Of a DNA stretch of 64,000 nt, positions 17,088-26,243 are shown one piece after another; position 1 is the stretch's first letter; each line of letters starts with the position of its first letter. The notes under the pieces are model-generated. The model had not been told where the DNA came from. It saw nothing but the letters and a program-made list of their open reading frames with translations, and did no database searches. Where the stretch lies: assembly GCA_902727855.1 (NCBI GenBank), contig CACVAS010000107.1, forward strand, positions 181,137 to 245,136, in the 5' to 3' direction. Both the position numbers and the translations under genes were made by a program. Source of the stretch: an uncultured Sulfurovum sp. (GTDB lineage: Bacteria > Campylobacterota > Campylobacteria > Campylobacterales > Sulfurovaceae).

Positions 17088-18940
17088 GAAAACTCTTTTT
17101 GCCTTTTACACAGAAAACTTTTGTGTTAAGTTTTCTATTTTTCTTTACACTTTTTGAAATTTTTCTTTACAGTTACATGATGGACTTTTCTGTTGAAGGT
17201 AGTACACTTCTAACTAAAATACTTTTTTTTAACCTGTTTATTTTAGAGTATGTATTTATCTCATTTGTAGTGTATGGACTTTTTAAATTTAGGTTCCTAG
17301 TCTATGTGTTACTTATTACTTATATAGCAATACATATTTCACAACTCGTCACGTACCAAATATCTTCAGAATTTCTCTCTATGTTAGCGTTAGATAATGT
17401 TGAGTTTATAGGTTTTTTATTTACTTTAGAAAATGTATGGATTATCGTCAGAACCCTGTTGTTATTACTTGTTGTGTCGTATATATTTGCTAAAGTGGTA
17501 GATGTAAAAGATTTTATCTCTTCAAGATTATGGTTTATAGGTTTACTCTTTTTAGGTTTTAGTTCTTTTGTATTAGCCTATGCGCCTAAATCTATGGTTG
17601 AACAACGAGATGTACTACTTAAACATAATTATTTTGAGCACACTTCACCTACTAAAGCATTTATTAATATTTTTATAGAAGAGAAACAACTGAAACTTCA
17701 GTTTACGAAAGAAGAAGTAAATCGACTCAATGAATTAGGCTATCATTTTAATCCACTCAATCAATACAATATTATGAAAGATGATATTTATACGGGAAAG
17801 TTTAAAAGTAGTGTTGAAAAACCCAATGTAATCGTTATATTTACCGAAGGGTTTTCTGCAAGGACAAGTTCGGTCTATAGTGAAAAATATGAGTTATTGA
17901 CACCAAATTTAAAGCGTTTTTCACAAGATGCTTCTACGTTGAGGGTAGATAATTTTTATAATCATACCGCTGCAACCTATAGAGGGTTACATGGGCAACT
18001 ATGTTCGCTCTTTCCTTACATGGGTGGGGGTAACTTTTGGTTTGACAATGAAACATTGAATCTTCATAAAAACAACTACAAATGTTTACCTCATGTACTT
18101 AAAAACAATGGCTATGAGACTGTCTATTTAAATATGCACTATAAAGATGAATCTGCCAATGATGACATGGTATCATACTTTGGGTTTGACACGATTCATT
18201 CTGGCGAGTACCTGTCCAATAGATACTTAGGAGGGGTCAAGAAAATTAAAAATGCCTATATGAGTGACCACCAAGCGTATGAGAGTTTAACGAAGTATCT
18301 ACAAGAGAGAGAAGAGGGTGAACAGACTCCATTTTTATTGACAACATACACTATCGAGACGCATGCCTTTTTAGATATAGGTGAAGATGGTGTGCCCTAT
18401 AAAGAGGGTAAAAATAATGTGTTAAATACCATTTATAATATGGACCATGCGTTTGGAAAGTTTTGGGATTATTTTAAAGCTTCAAAGTTTGCAAAAAATA
18501 CCATTATCCTTTTTACCAGTGACCATGCACACTATAATGGTAAAGAGTATATCAATGTCATGAAAGAGTATAAAGAAGAACAGTATTATGGTATCTTTGT
18601 CGATAGGGTACCTTTACTCGTGTATGCACCTCATTTAGAGCTGCCTCAAACGTTCAATGCTAAGCATGCTACATCTATAGACATTACACCAACTTTGTTG
18701 CATCTAGTCAATGCAAAGGAAGAGAAAAATGCCTTTATAGGGCATTCTCTTTTCGAAAAAAACAGACAAGACTTTGGTATTTCAAAATTTGGAAGTACCT
18801 ACTATATGCTTAAAGAGCATAACCTCATCTATAAGAGTAAAAATGTATTGCCAGAGTATAAAGATGATTTCAGACTCATACATAGGTTCATCACCTATAC
18901 GCATGAGTTAGAAAAGCAAAATAGACTTTACAAACATTAA
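17084..18940 (+). CDS. LtaS-like sulfatase-fold membrane protein (probable phosphoglycerol or related transferase)
   Basis: 618 residues. Five hydrophobic segments span about residues 1-180, then an alkaline-phosphatase/sulfatase-fold domain follows. Metal and nucleophile motifs include VIVIFTEGFSARTSS near 252, HTAATYRGLHGQLCSLFP near 293 (the Thr there is the candidate nucleophile, as in LtaS), and ILFTSDHAHYNG near 479. LtaS, OpgB and EptA-like enzymes of this fold move phosphoglycerol or phosphoethanolamine onto a glycan or lipid in the periplasm. The 4-base overlap with the MBOAT/SGNH pair suggests both modify the same polymer. Which group is moved cannot be told from sequence. Confidence 0.75.
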   Translation: MRKLFLPFTQKTFVLSFLFFFTLFEIFLYSYMMDFSVEGSTLLTKILFFNLFILEYVFISFVVYGLFKFRFLVYVLLITYIAIHISQLVTYQISSEFLSMLALDNVEFIGFLFTLENVWIIVRTLLLLLVVSYIFAKVVDVKDFISSRLWFIGLLFLGFSSFVLAYAPKSMVEQRDVLLKHNYFEHTSPTKAFINIFIEEKQLKLQFTKEEVNRLNELGYHFNPLNQYNIMKDDIYTGKFKSSVEKPNVIVIFTEGFSARTSSVYSEKYELLTPNLKRFSQDASTLRVDNFYNHTAATYRGLHGQLCSLFPYMGGGNFWFDNETLNLHKNNYKCLPHVLKNNGYETVYLNMHYKDESANDDMVSYFGFDTIHSGEYLSNRYLGGVKKIKNAYMSDHQAYESLTKYLQEREEGEQTPFLLTTYTIETHAFLDIGEDGVPYKEGKNNVLNTIYNMDHAFGKFWDYFKASKFAKNTIILFTSDHAHYNGKEYINVMKEYKEEQYYGIFVDRVPLLVYAPHLELPQTFNAKHATSIDITPTLLHLVNAKEEKNAFIGHSLFEKNRQDFGISKFGSTYYMLKEHNLIYKSKNVLPEYKDDFRLIHRFITYTHELEKQNRLYKH

Positions 18941-18967
18941 AGATGATTTTCTATGCATTGGGGTCGT

Positions 18968-20203
18968 TTAAATTGGATTTTGCGTGATATAACTTTCAAA
19001 CCCTGTAAATGATCCGGAAAGAGATGCCTTTCCACCTTCTTCTTCAAGTTCGTATTGTACCGCTACAAGCGTAAGCTCCCAGTCTGAAGGCGTAAGACCA
19101 AAGTCTTGACCTGCCACTTCTACTGGTGGGTTTGTTTTTAACTCTTGTAGGACAGCCAAAAGATTTTGATGTGCAATATTCACCCTATAAAACTCTTCCC
19201 ATGTTTCTGTATTTTCAGGGTTACTATTTGAAATAACTTGAATAGGAAGTGACTGAGGTGAGATAGTAGACCACCATGACTCTTCACCCACAACAGTGGC
19301 TACATGGATGATGTTAGTGGTCGGATCAAAACGAATACCTGCTTTTTCTTTTTTCCATGCCACACCTGCTGCATAGACGCCAATCACATAGTTTAAATGT
19401 TTTTTAATTTTTGGATTATATAGAAAAATATTGAATGAGATACTTGCACCAATATTTTCTTCATAGTTATGGTATGCTTGAGCATTAAAGTGTGCTTGCG
19501 TGACTAAGTTTCCTGTACCGTCACTGTTCCATGGCTGAATATGATTATCTGGATGTATTTGATAGTTAAACGTACTTTGTATACCTGCATAGACGAGTGA
19601 TTGTTCTGGCGCATCATAAAGGTTTAGTGTTGCTCCTACTGAGAGTTGATTGTTGACACATTCTGACTGAACCACTGAACCAGATGCATCAACTTGCGAC
19701 AAACCTGTACCCACTGTAATATTTTGTTGACCTGTACGTGCATCAAGACCTGTCAGTTGTGAGTGATCTGGAAACTGTGTGCTAGTTGTTCCACTAATGT
19801 ATTGACTAACCGGATTGATATACCTTGTGTCCCAGTAAGGTTTTAAAGTATTTGTAGGATAGGAGTAGAGGTTCTGTATTGCTTGAAATATATTTTGACT
19901 GGCTTCTGTTTGAGTTGAGAAGTGGACATACTCAGGTGTTGCATTGTATGCACAATTTGTTGAGACAAGTACTTGTTTATTGTTTTCATCGGTTTGGTAC
20001 ACTACAGTAAATGGTTTTTCCCCACGGGGGTCTTCATCTTCTGTAAACTCAGAATATGTATCTTTTATTCTTTCATATTCTTGTTCTGCTTGTGCTTTAA
20101 GTCTTTCAAATTCAGTTTCAATTTTTTCTTGTATTTTGTCAGCTGTTTCACATCCACTTATGACAAATAAAGCAGTAAATAAGAGATAAATATATTTTTT
20201 CAT
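18968..20203 (-). CDS. Hypothetical lipoprotein, 411 residues
   Basis: I place the start at 20203 (MKKYIYLLFTALFVISGCE), preceded by AAAGG, because this gives a clean signal peptide and lipobox Cys near residue 18. A start at 20245 would add 14 residues before it. A Glu-rich coiled-coil-like stretch (KIQEKIETEFERLKAQAEQE) follows. The rest is a beta-rich domain rich in Asn, Gln and Tyr, with several Trp (GEESWWSTI, ENTETWEEFYR). The second half faintly resembles carbohydrate-binding or lyase-like sandwiches and the N-terminal half of the FN3 protein at 21423 (both have FFNILIYD/FNIFLYNP-type strands). No family assigned. Confidence 0.7.
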   Translation of the reverse strand: MKKYIYLLFTALFVISGCETADKIQEKIETEFERLKAQAEQEYERIKDTYSEFTEDEDPRGEKPFTVVYQTDENNKQVLVSTNCAYNATPEYVHFSTQTEASQNIFQAIQNLYSYPTNTLKPYWDTRYINPVSQYISGTTSTQFPDHSQLTGLDARTGQQNITVGTGLSQVDASGSVVQSECVNNQLSVGATLNLYDAPEQSLVYAGIQSTFNYQIHPDNHIQPWNSDGTGNLVTQAHFNAQAYHNYEENIGASISFNIFLYNPKIKKHLNYVIGVYAAGVAWKKEKAGIRFDPTTNIIHVATVVGEESWWSTISPQSLPIQVISNSNPENTETWEEFYRVNIAHQNLLAVLQELKTNPPVEVAGQDFGLTPSDWELTLVAVQYELEEEGGKASLSGSFTGFESYITQNPI

Positions 20204-20263
20204 GTTTTTAGACCTTTTAGTTATATTGCTTTGTAAGCATAACATTATTTAATTTCAAAGATA

Positions 20264-21349
20264 TTAATGAAATAATTTTTCGACTTTTTTTCGCAAGGAA
20301 AACCCACCTTCTTCAATGTAGTAATAACTAAGAGAAGAGATGATGAGTAAGAGAGAGATAAAGAGAAAAACAATGAAATACATAGAGTAATCTAAAGGCA
20401 ATACATATTGTTTCATAAGAAAAAGTATAGGCATATGCCATAGATACATGGAGTATGAAATCTTACCTATCCAAGAGAGCCAAGAGAGCATTTTTACCTC
20501 TTGAGTAAAGAGCAAGATAAAGAGTAACGCACTAGCTAACAGTGTAACAATATTTCTAAGTGTAAAGCTATCTAGCACTTCTTTAAGTAAAAGCGTATAA
20601 AGAAATAAGGACAAGACTATAGCTACCAAGAGAGTGAGTAAACTTTTGGGTATTTGTGTATGTACAGAAGTGTATTTATAAATCCATATACCAGCAATAA
20701 AATAAATCAGTTGCCCATAGATTTGAAAAGACCAATAGAACATAAGGGCTAGGTAGTTAGGAGCACTTTTTTGAATGTCTAAGAGTTGATTTAAATACCC
20801 CATGTCAAGTGTAAGCAAGTACGCCAGGCTTAGTAAAAAAAGTAAAATAAAATAACGTTCTTTTTTTATAAAAAATAACATCAACGGGGCAAGTATATAC
20901 CAGAGCATCTCTATGCTTAGTGTCCAGTAGGCACCATTGACCCCAACACCGGAGGTTTGGTAAATGAAGTATGAGGTAAACGTTAGGTGAGAGAGTATTT
21001 GTTTAAGTATGAACCCCTCTGACCAAGTGTTCATATAGTTACTGAAAAAGTAGGCAATGATGAAGACAATAAAAAGATTGACATAATAGGCAGGTAATAT
21101 ACGAAATAGTCTATGTAGTGTATATTGTTTTAATCCACTAAATGTACCTTGAGTATGGACACTGTAGTCAATGGAACGGTAGATAAGATACCCAGAAATA
21201 ACAAAAAATAGGGGTACACCAAGTTGACCTAATGTATAGGCTAAAGGATACGTACTGTGCCCATGTAAATCAAAAAGTGCATAAAAATGGTAGAGCACAA
21301 CAACACTAACAGCTAATCCCCTAAGTATATCTATACCAGCTAATCTCAT
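20264..21349 (-). CDS. Acyltransferase-3 family membrane O-acyltransferase
   Basis: 361 residues with about ten hydrophobic helices. The first helix carries GIDILRGLAVSVVVLYHFYA; the R(x)nH pattern is the conserved AT3 motif. It is followed by GVPLFFVISGYLIYRSI, then YWTLSIEMLWYILAPL and YSMYLWHMPILFLMKQYV, all typical of OatA/OafA-like proteins. These acetylate O-antigen, peptidoglycan or exopolysaccharide sugars using a cytoplasmic acyl donor. This one lacks a fused SGNH domain. It lies 73 bases after the FN3 gene at the tail of the minus-strand glycan cluster. Confidence 0.88.
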   Translation of the reverse strand: MRLAGIDILRGLAVSVVVLYHFYALFDLHGHSTYPLAYTLGQLGVPLFFVISGYLIYRSIDYSVHTQGTFSGLKQYTLHRLFRILPAYYVNLFIVFIIAYFFSNYMNTWSEGFILKQILSHLTFTSYFIYQTSGVGVNGAYWTLSIEMLWYILAPLMLFFIKKERYFILLFLLSLAYLLTLDMGYLNQLLDIQKSAPNYLALMFYWSFQIYGQLIYFIAGIWIYKYTSVHTQIPKSLLTLLVAIVLSLFLYTLLLKEVLDSFTLRNIVTLLASALLFILLFTQEVKMLSWLSWIGKISYSMYLWHMPILFLMKQYVLPLDYSMYFIVFLFISLLLIISSLSYYYIEEGGFSLRKKVEKLFH

Positions 21350-21422
21350 AAAAATTTCAAGTTTTATTTAGTTTTAGTATGAGATCACAAGTTTTCATTA
21401 AGAATTATATTCTAATTATTTT

Positions 21423-23072
21423 TTATCTAGTTTGACCATAGGTTGTTGCATATGCAGAACCTTTTTGAGCATTGTTGTTAAAAGACTTGACATATATTTT
21501 ATATTTAGTGTTTGGTGCTAATCCAGTTAGATGGTATGTGTATTGAGATGTACCTGATTTAGCTGAAATATGTTTTGAGTACCATTTTTTGGTAGTAAGG
21601 TTTTGATACACTAAGTAAAAGCTGGTTTCATTTGTAGAGTTATCATTAAATTTTATTTTTAAAGAACTAGTATCAGTGGCATATACAGATAAGGCTGTAG
21701 GTGCTTTAGGTGTTGTTGATGTAGGTGGTGGAGTGTTATCTTTAGTTTGACCATAGGTTGTTACATATGCAGAACCTTTTTGAGCATTGTTGTTAAAAGA
21801 CTTGACATATATTTTATATTTAGTGTTTGGTGCTAATCCAGTTAGATGGTATGTGTATTGAGATGTACCTGATTTAGCTGAAATATGTTTTGAGTACCAT
21901 TTTTTGGTAGTAAGGTTTTGATACACTAAGTAAAAGCTGGTTTCATTTGTAGAGTTATCATTAAACTTTATTTTTAAAGAACTAGTATCAGTAGCATATA
22001 CAGATAAGGCTGTAGGTGCTTTAGGTGTTGTTGATGTAGGTGGTGGGGTTGGAGTAGTTTCATCTGAGGATCTATAAACTTTTAGATTTTTGAAAACAAC
22101 ACCTATCCTACCATTTTTTTTTGCATTATTTGTAGCTAATTCTAATGCTGGTATAACTCGATGTAGCCTTAGGTTAGAGATAGTAAAATTTGGAAGGTTA
22201 TAGTCTTCAAACTGATCTTTTAAATTCGTAATTGCTTGTTCCATTTGAGTTCTAGTGATACAAGCACCAAAGTTTTTAAAGCCACTTGGAGGGGTTCCTC
22301 TTATAAACTTTTGTGTTGATAAGCCATCTATTCCGGTACTATATGTATCATTTAGATTGTACTTAGACTTTGCTGCTGTCATTACTATTGGCATATATGT
22401 TTCAGCGTCTCTTATTAGTCTTTCTTTTATATTTTGATGATTATCGTAAATCAGAATATTGAAAAAGAAGTTTAGTGCTCGAGTATTTCCATCAGGACCT
22501 ACAACATAAGTATCTTTAGAATTAAAGATGAGTGTATACATTACTTGAGAAGTAGCACCCGATTGGACATCGAAAGAATGAATGTCCAATTCTGATTGAA
22601 TACATAAGTCATCATTTTTCTTAGTATTCCATAAGTTTTTTCCTGACCAAGAAGCAACTATTTGAGCTGCTTCAATATCCGTTATTAATTTACCTTCCTC
22701 ATTACGAACAGGAGGGTTACCAAATGTATTTAAATGCATACCTACACTGGTGTTTTTTGTTTGAACAGTTGTAGTACCGTATGGAACGACACCATCATTC
22801 CTAGTTAAGCCCCATTTCTCATCCGCATTATTAAGTCCAGTCCAAATACCAGGTTCCCACCCATCAAATGATCTAAAGTCTTTTTCTCCTACCGCATGAG
22901 ATATCATATAACGTATTTTACCATCATCTTTAATTATAGGATAATTATAAGCATCATTAATGAGAATATGGTCATCATCTAAAATTAAGCTTGGATTGTT
23001 CAAAATCCATTCCGTTATTCTAGCATTAATTGTCAATGTTAATATTAACATTAGAAGTAAAGTTTTTTTCAT
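21423..23072 (-). CDS. Secreted protein with a novel N-terminal domain and two fibronectin-III repeats
   Basis: 549 residues. Signal peptide LLLMLILTLTINA. Residues about 20-330 form an unrecognised beta-rich domain (TEWILNNPSLILDDDHILI, EPGIWTGLNNADEKWG, TAAKSKYNLNDTYSTG). A Thr/Pro linker (TPTPPPTSTTPKAP) leads to two FN3 modules: APTALSVYATDTSSLKIKF, then FYLVYQNLTTKKWYS, then LTGLAPNTKYKIYVKSFN. The modules are nearly identical, with a 105-residue period. FN3 modules often sit in extracellular glycan-active proteins. Its place between a glycosyltransferase and an acyltransferase suggests a role on the exported polysaccharide, but none is shown. Confidence 0.75.
   Translation of the reverse strand: MKKTLLLMLILTLTINARITEWILNNPSLILDDDHILINDAYNYPIIKDDGKIRYMISHAVGEKDFRSFDGWEPGIWTGLNNADEKWGLTRNDGVVPYGTTTVQTKNTSVGMHLNTFGNPPVRNEEGKLITDIEAAQIVASWSGKNLWNTKKNDDLCIQSELDIHSFDVQSGATSQVMYTLIFNSKDTYVVGPDGNTRALNFFFNILIYDNHQNIKERLIRDAETYMPIVMTAAKSKYNLNDTYSTGIDGLSTQKFIRGTPPSGFKNFGACITRTQMEQAITNLKDQFEDYNLPNFTISNLRLHRVIPALELATNNAKKNGRIGVVFKNLKVYRSSDETTPTPPPTSTTPKAPTALSVYATDTSSLKIKFNDNSTNETSFYLVYQNLTTKKWYSKHISAKSGTSQYTYHLTGLAPNTKYKIYVKSFNNNAQKGSAYVTTYGQTKDNTPPPTSTTPKAPTALSVYATDTSSLKIKFNDNSTNETSFYLVYQNLTTKKWYSKHISAKSGTSQYTYHLTGLAPNTKYKIYVKSFNNNAQKGSAYATTYGQTR
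21431..22047. repeat. Tandem near-identical 315-bp repeat (two copies) encoding FN3 modules
   Basis: The unit at 21431-21735 recurs at 21746-22047 with only a few base differences, a period of 315 bases (105 codons). Such similarity at the DNA level suggests recent duplication and permits copy-number change by recombination. Confidence 0.85.
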
Positions 23073-23123
23073 GTGATTTTCCTTATCAAATTAAATTAGT
23101 GTTTTATTATGTATATAACAGCA

Positions 23124-26100
23124 TTATATACTGGTAATACTTAATGTTTTTAGTACAGCATGTACAGAAATTTCTTCAACCACATATCCTTTATAATATT
23201 TGGAAACTCTCTCAGCAGGAGCGCCAAGGTTAAAGACAACAAGAGGTAAGTCCATCATTATCACTTCTTGAGTAGTATATGAAAAAGTTTCAGGGATAAT
23301 TGTAGGAATTAAAAATATATCAATTTGATGTTCTTGAATTAGATTAGATAGATTTTCACGTTTATATCTACCTGTGACTTTAAAATGTTTATTTTTTATA
23401 GGTTCAGTAATCTCCCCAATGACTACAATATTGATATCTAAATTTTCTGCATCTATAATATCAACCATTTCTTTAACAATATTAGCACCTTTTATATAGT
23501 TTATACCCCCTAAAACACCCACGGTAATACTGGTTTTTTGAGGGTCTTTTTGTAAAGTAATAGGCTCAATACCATCAACAGTATGAGGAATGACATCTAT
23601 GTTAGATGTGAGGTTAGGATAAGCTTGTAAGAGTAGTGCCTCGCTTGAGTGAGAAAAACAGAGTACCTGTTGTGCATTTTGAAGTAGTGCTTCCCAAAGG
23701 CTATGCCACTTAGGCATATTGACAATATCTGAATAAAAATTACGCCACTCTTGGTTGTTTTGAAGCATTTTTCTCTGCTCCATACAAGCGTGAAGATTGT
23801 AGGTACCAGTTGTATCTAATAGATTATACGATGGTGAGATAGCATAAAAATCATGTATAGGTATCACAAGGCGTGTTTCATTAGAAGAAGAGAGTTCTTT
23901 TAGATAGCTCAGTGTCTCAAAAATATTTGGATAGGAGACAAGATTATTTAAAAAGAGTTCATTGAGGTGTAACTTGTCTAGTAATGTGCAAAGGGCTTCA
24001 AATGTAGGTACTTTATAAGCAAAGTCGTAGTGTTTGTAACGGTGTCTTAATGTGTATGCCGCAGAGTAGAAGTCATATTGTACTAGTAGTACATTTTTTT
24101 CTTCTCCCAAATAATCTTCTATGCGCTTATCTGTATAGATATTTGCACCACCCCCTAAAGCATGGTCAAAAATCAGATAGGTACCTACTTTTTTGTCAGA
24201 TGCTAGGAGTACAAGAAGTTCTCTTAGGGTTTTATGTGGATTTTGTTCTATGTACTGGGTGACATCTCTCCCATAGTTTGGGTGACGTGCTTGTAGTTTG
24301 AGAGAGTTTTCTTTTAAAAGTTTTTGTTTCTCTTCTGCTGAGAATGAGCCTCCATGTTTATGGTACACAAAGAGATTGGGGACTATGAGGTTCGTGTAGC
24401 CTTCTTTGATAGCCCGTTGACACCAGTCGTTTTCTTCTCCATACCCTTTACCAAAGGTATCTTCAGCAAACATACCAATGTCTTTTGTTAAATGATAGTT
24501 TACCCCCATACAAAAGCCAACACCAGTGGGTACTTGTGCATAAAATGTTTTAGGGTTTACCTCTTGAAAGACTTTGTCAAGTTTGGTGACGGACATTTGT
24601 TCAAATATGTCATTGTCTGCAACAAAGTTTGGAAAACTTGCTATCTCTCCAGCGTTTGTAAATGGTGTGGTGGATGCCACATTTTCCATATGCACAATAG
24701 GGTACATAAGACGTTCCATCCAAAATGGTGGTACTTCTGTGTCTGTGTTGAGTAAGATGAAGTGGTTATTGACATGGGTATAGGCTTCATTGACACTTTT
24801 TAAAAACCCTTGGTTTTCTTGATGGTCAATGAAAATGGCACTAGGGTGAGACCCAAGTCGTTTCAGTAAATAGGGTTTTACTTTCTCGTCAGGGCTACAG
24901 TCGTTAATGACAATAAGACGGTACGCAGAAGAGGTGTTTTTCTCAACACTGTCAAACAGAGGTTCTAGAAATTCAAAACCATTGTACACAGGAATGATAA
25001 TATCAATAGTCATCTCTCCTAGAGTATAGTGACTTTTTTCAAGTGGGAAAAAAAAGTTGCTAGGTTCAACAACAGCAAGCTCTTGGGAATGTGATAAGTT
25101 AGTACGACTCTTCTCTTTCAGTTTGCTAATCAAGTAAGAAATCTCACCACGTTTTAGATAATAAAAAACTTTTTTGAGTAGTTGAGGATTATTTTTAACT
25201 GTTTTTAGTAAGTTAAAAAGTTTTGTACCTTGAGTAAAAAGTGTTGTAGGTATAAGTTTTTTTATTCTATTTTTTAGACGCATGGACTCTGCAAGGCTTT
25301 CTAACTCTTTTGTATATGTCTCTAGTTGTTGTATGTTTTTCGTTTGCTTTTGTATGTAGGTATTTTGTTGTGTAAGTTGTTGATTAAAATCCTCTATATC
25401 GACATACTCTTGACGAAGTACAAGTGATGCAAGCCCTTCAAGGGTATGTTCATCAAGTGTATTATAAGAAGAGGGGCTTCCCACTATTTGTAACCCTTCC
25501 TTGTGACAAAGTAAACCAAAAAGACGCTCAATGGCATGAGCCAAAGTGTTATCTGTTTGTCCTGCTTCAACTTCAAAATCTAGTTGGTCATTTTTAAGGA
25601 GTGCGAGTAAATCTTCTAGTAATGCTCCTTTTATCCAAAACATTGTACCTGCTGCAAAATTGAAGTTGTCGTCCCAGCTTATATTTAATTGGCTTTTAAG
25701 TTGGGCTAATGTTGGACGATTCTCATACATGTAACTCTCTACATCTAAAATGGCATTTTTACCTGTGACCATGCCAACATTTGGGTCTACTTCAAATGCT
25801 TTGATAGTTTTTTCAACAATATCGTTTGATCCAATAAGGTCAAAGTAGAGTAATTTTCGCCAAATATTACCTAAGTCTGAGCCATCGGTCTTTTTTGTGT
25901 GCAGTTTACAAATATGCGTATAGTGTTGCGTACCTATAAGTTGCATAATCTGTAAAAAAGGAAGGACATCACGCCCTCTATTTTCAGTCATATATATGTG
26001 TATATTGGGTGTAGATTCAAAGAGATTTTTGATGGTCTCTTCACTTGTATGTTCAGGGATGGTAATAAAGAGATCAAAAGGTACTTGAATATCTGCTAAG

Positions 26101-26243
26101 AGTAATTGTATCTCTTTGAAAATATCAGGATAAAAAACATGAATCACCACAGCGATGTTTGTATCTGTTTTAGGTAACGTTGTTGGTGTCTGTTTCATAA
26201 TGTTTTGATTGCTGTATATCAGCTCTTCAATAGCGTATTTCAC
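23124..26243 (-). CDS. Multidomain glycosyltransferase: RgpF-like, GT2 and GT-B domains
   Basis: 1039 residues. Residues about 28-270 resemble rhamnan-synthesis protein F (AVVIHVFYPDIFKEI, MTENRGRDVLPFLQIM, ICKLHTKKTDGS). A short Gln-rich coiled coil spans 285-325. Residues about 410-640 are a GT2 domain (TIDIIIPVYNGFEFLE, LIVINDCSPDE, LLNTDTEVPPFWMERL, GYGEENDWCQRA). Residues 680-1039 look like a GT-B/GT4 enzyme (YLIFDHALGGGANIYT, VGVLGGINYIKGANIVKEM, then LVVFNLGAPAERV). Such fusions build rhamnose-containing chains in the cytoplasm. The GTG start overlaps the upstream gene's TGA, so it is translationally coupled. Confidence 0.85.
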   Translation of the reverse strand: MKYAIEELIYSNQNIMKQTPTTLPKTDTNIAVVIHVFYPDIFKEIQLLLADIQVPFDLFITIPEHTSEETIKNLFESTPNIHIYMTENRGRDVLPFLQIMQLIGTQHYTHICKLHTKKTDGSDLGNIWRKLLYFDLIGSNDIVEKTIKAFEVDPNVGMVTGKNAILDVESYMYENRPTLAQLKSQLNISWDDNFNFAAGTMFWIKGALLEDLLALLKNDQLDFEVEAGQTDNTLAHAIERLFGLLCHKEGLQIVGSPSSYNTLDEHTLEGLASLVLRQEYVDIEDFNQQLTQQNTYIQKQTKNIQQLETYTKELESLAESMRLKNRIKKLIPTTLFTQGTKLFNLLKTVKNNPQLLKKVFYYLKRGEISYLISKLKEKSRTNLSHSQELAVVEPSNFFFPLEKSHYTLGEMTIDIIIPVYNGFEFLEPLFDSVEKNTSSAYRLIVINDCSPDEKVKPYLLKRLGSHPSAIFIDHQENQGFLKSVNEAYTHVNNHFILLNTDTEVPPFWMERLMYPIVHMENVASTTPFTNAGEIASFPNFVADNDIFEQMSVTKLDKVFQEVNPKTFYAQVPTGVGFCMGVNYHLTKDIGMFAEDTFGKGYGEENDWCQRAIKEGYTNLIVPNLFVYHKHGGSFSAEEKQKLLKENSLKLQARHPNYGRDVTQYIEQNPHKTLRELLVLLASDKKVGTYLIFDHALGGGANIYTDKRIEDYLGEEKNVLLVQYDFYSAAYTLRHRYKHYDFAYKVPTFEALCTLLDKLHLNELFLNNLVSYPNIFETLSYLKELSSSNETRLVIPIHDFYAISPSYNLLDTTGTYNLHACMEQRKMLQNNQEWRNFYSDIVNMPKWHSLWEALLQNAQQVLCFSHSSEALLLQAYPNLTSNIDVIPHTVDGIEPITLQKDPQKTSITVGVLGGINYIKGANIVKEMVDIIDAENLDINIVVIGEITEPIKNKHFKVTGRYKRENLSNLIQEHQIDIFLIPTIIPETFSYTTQEVIMMDLPLVVFNLGAPAERVSKYYKGYVVEEISVHAVLKTLSITSI

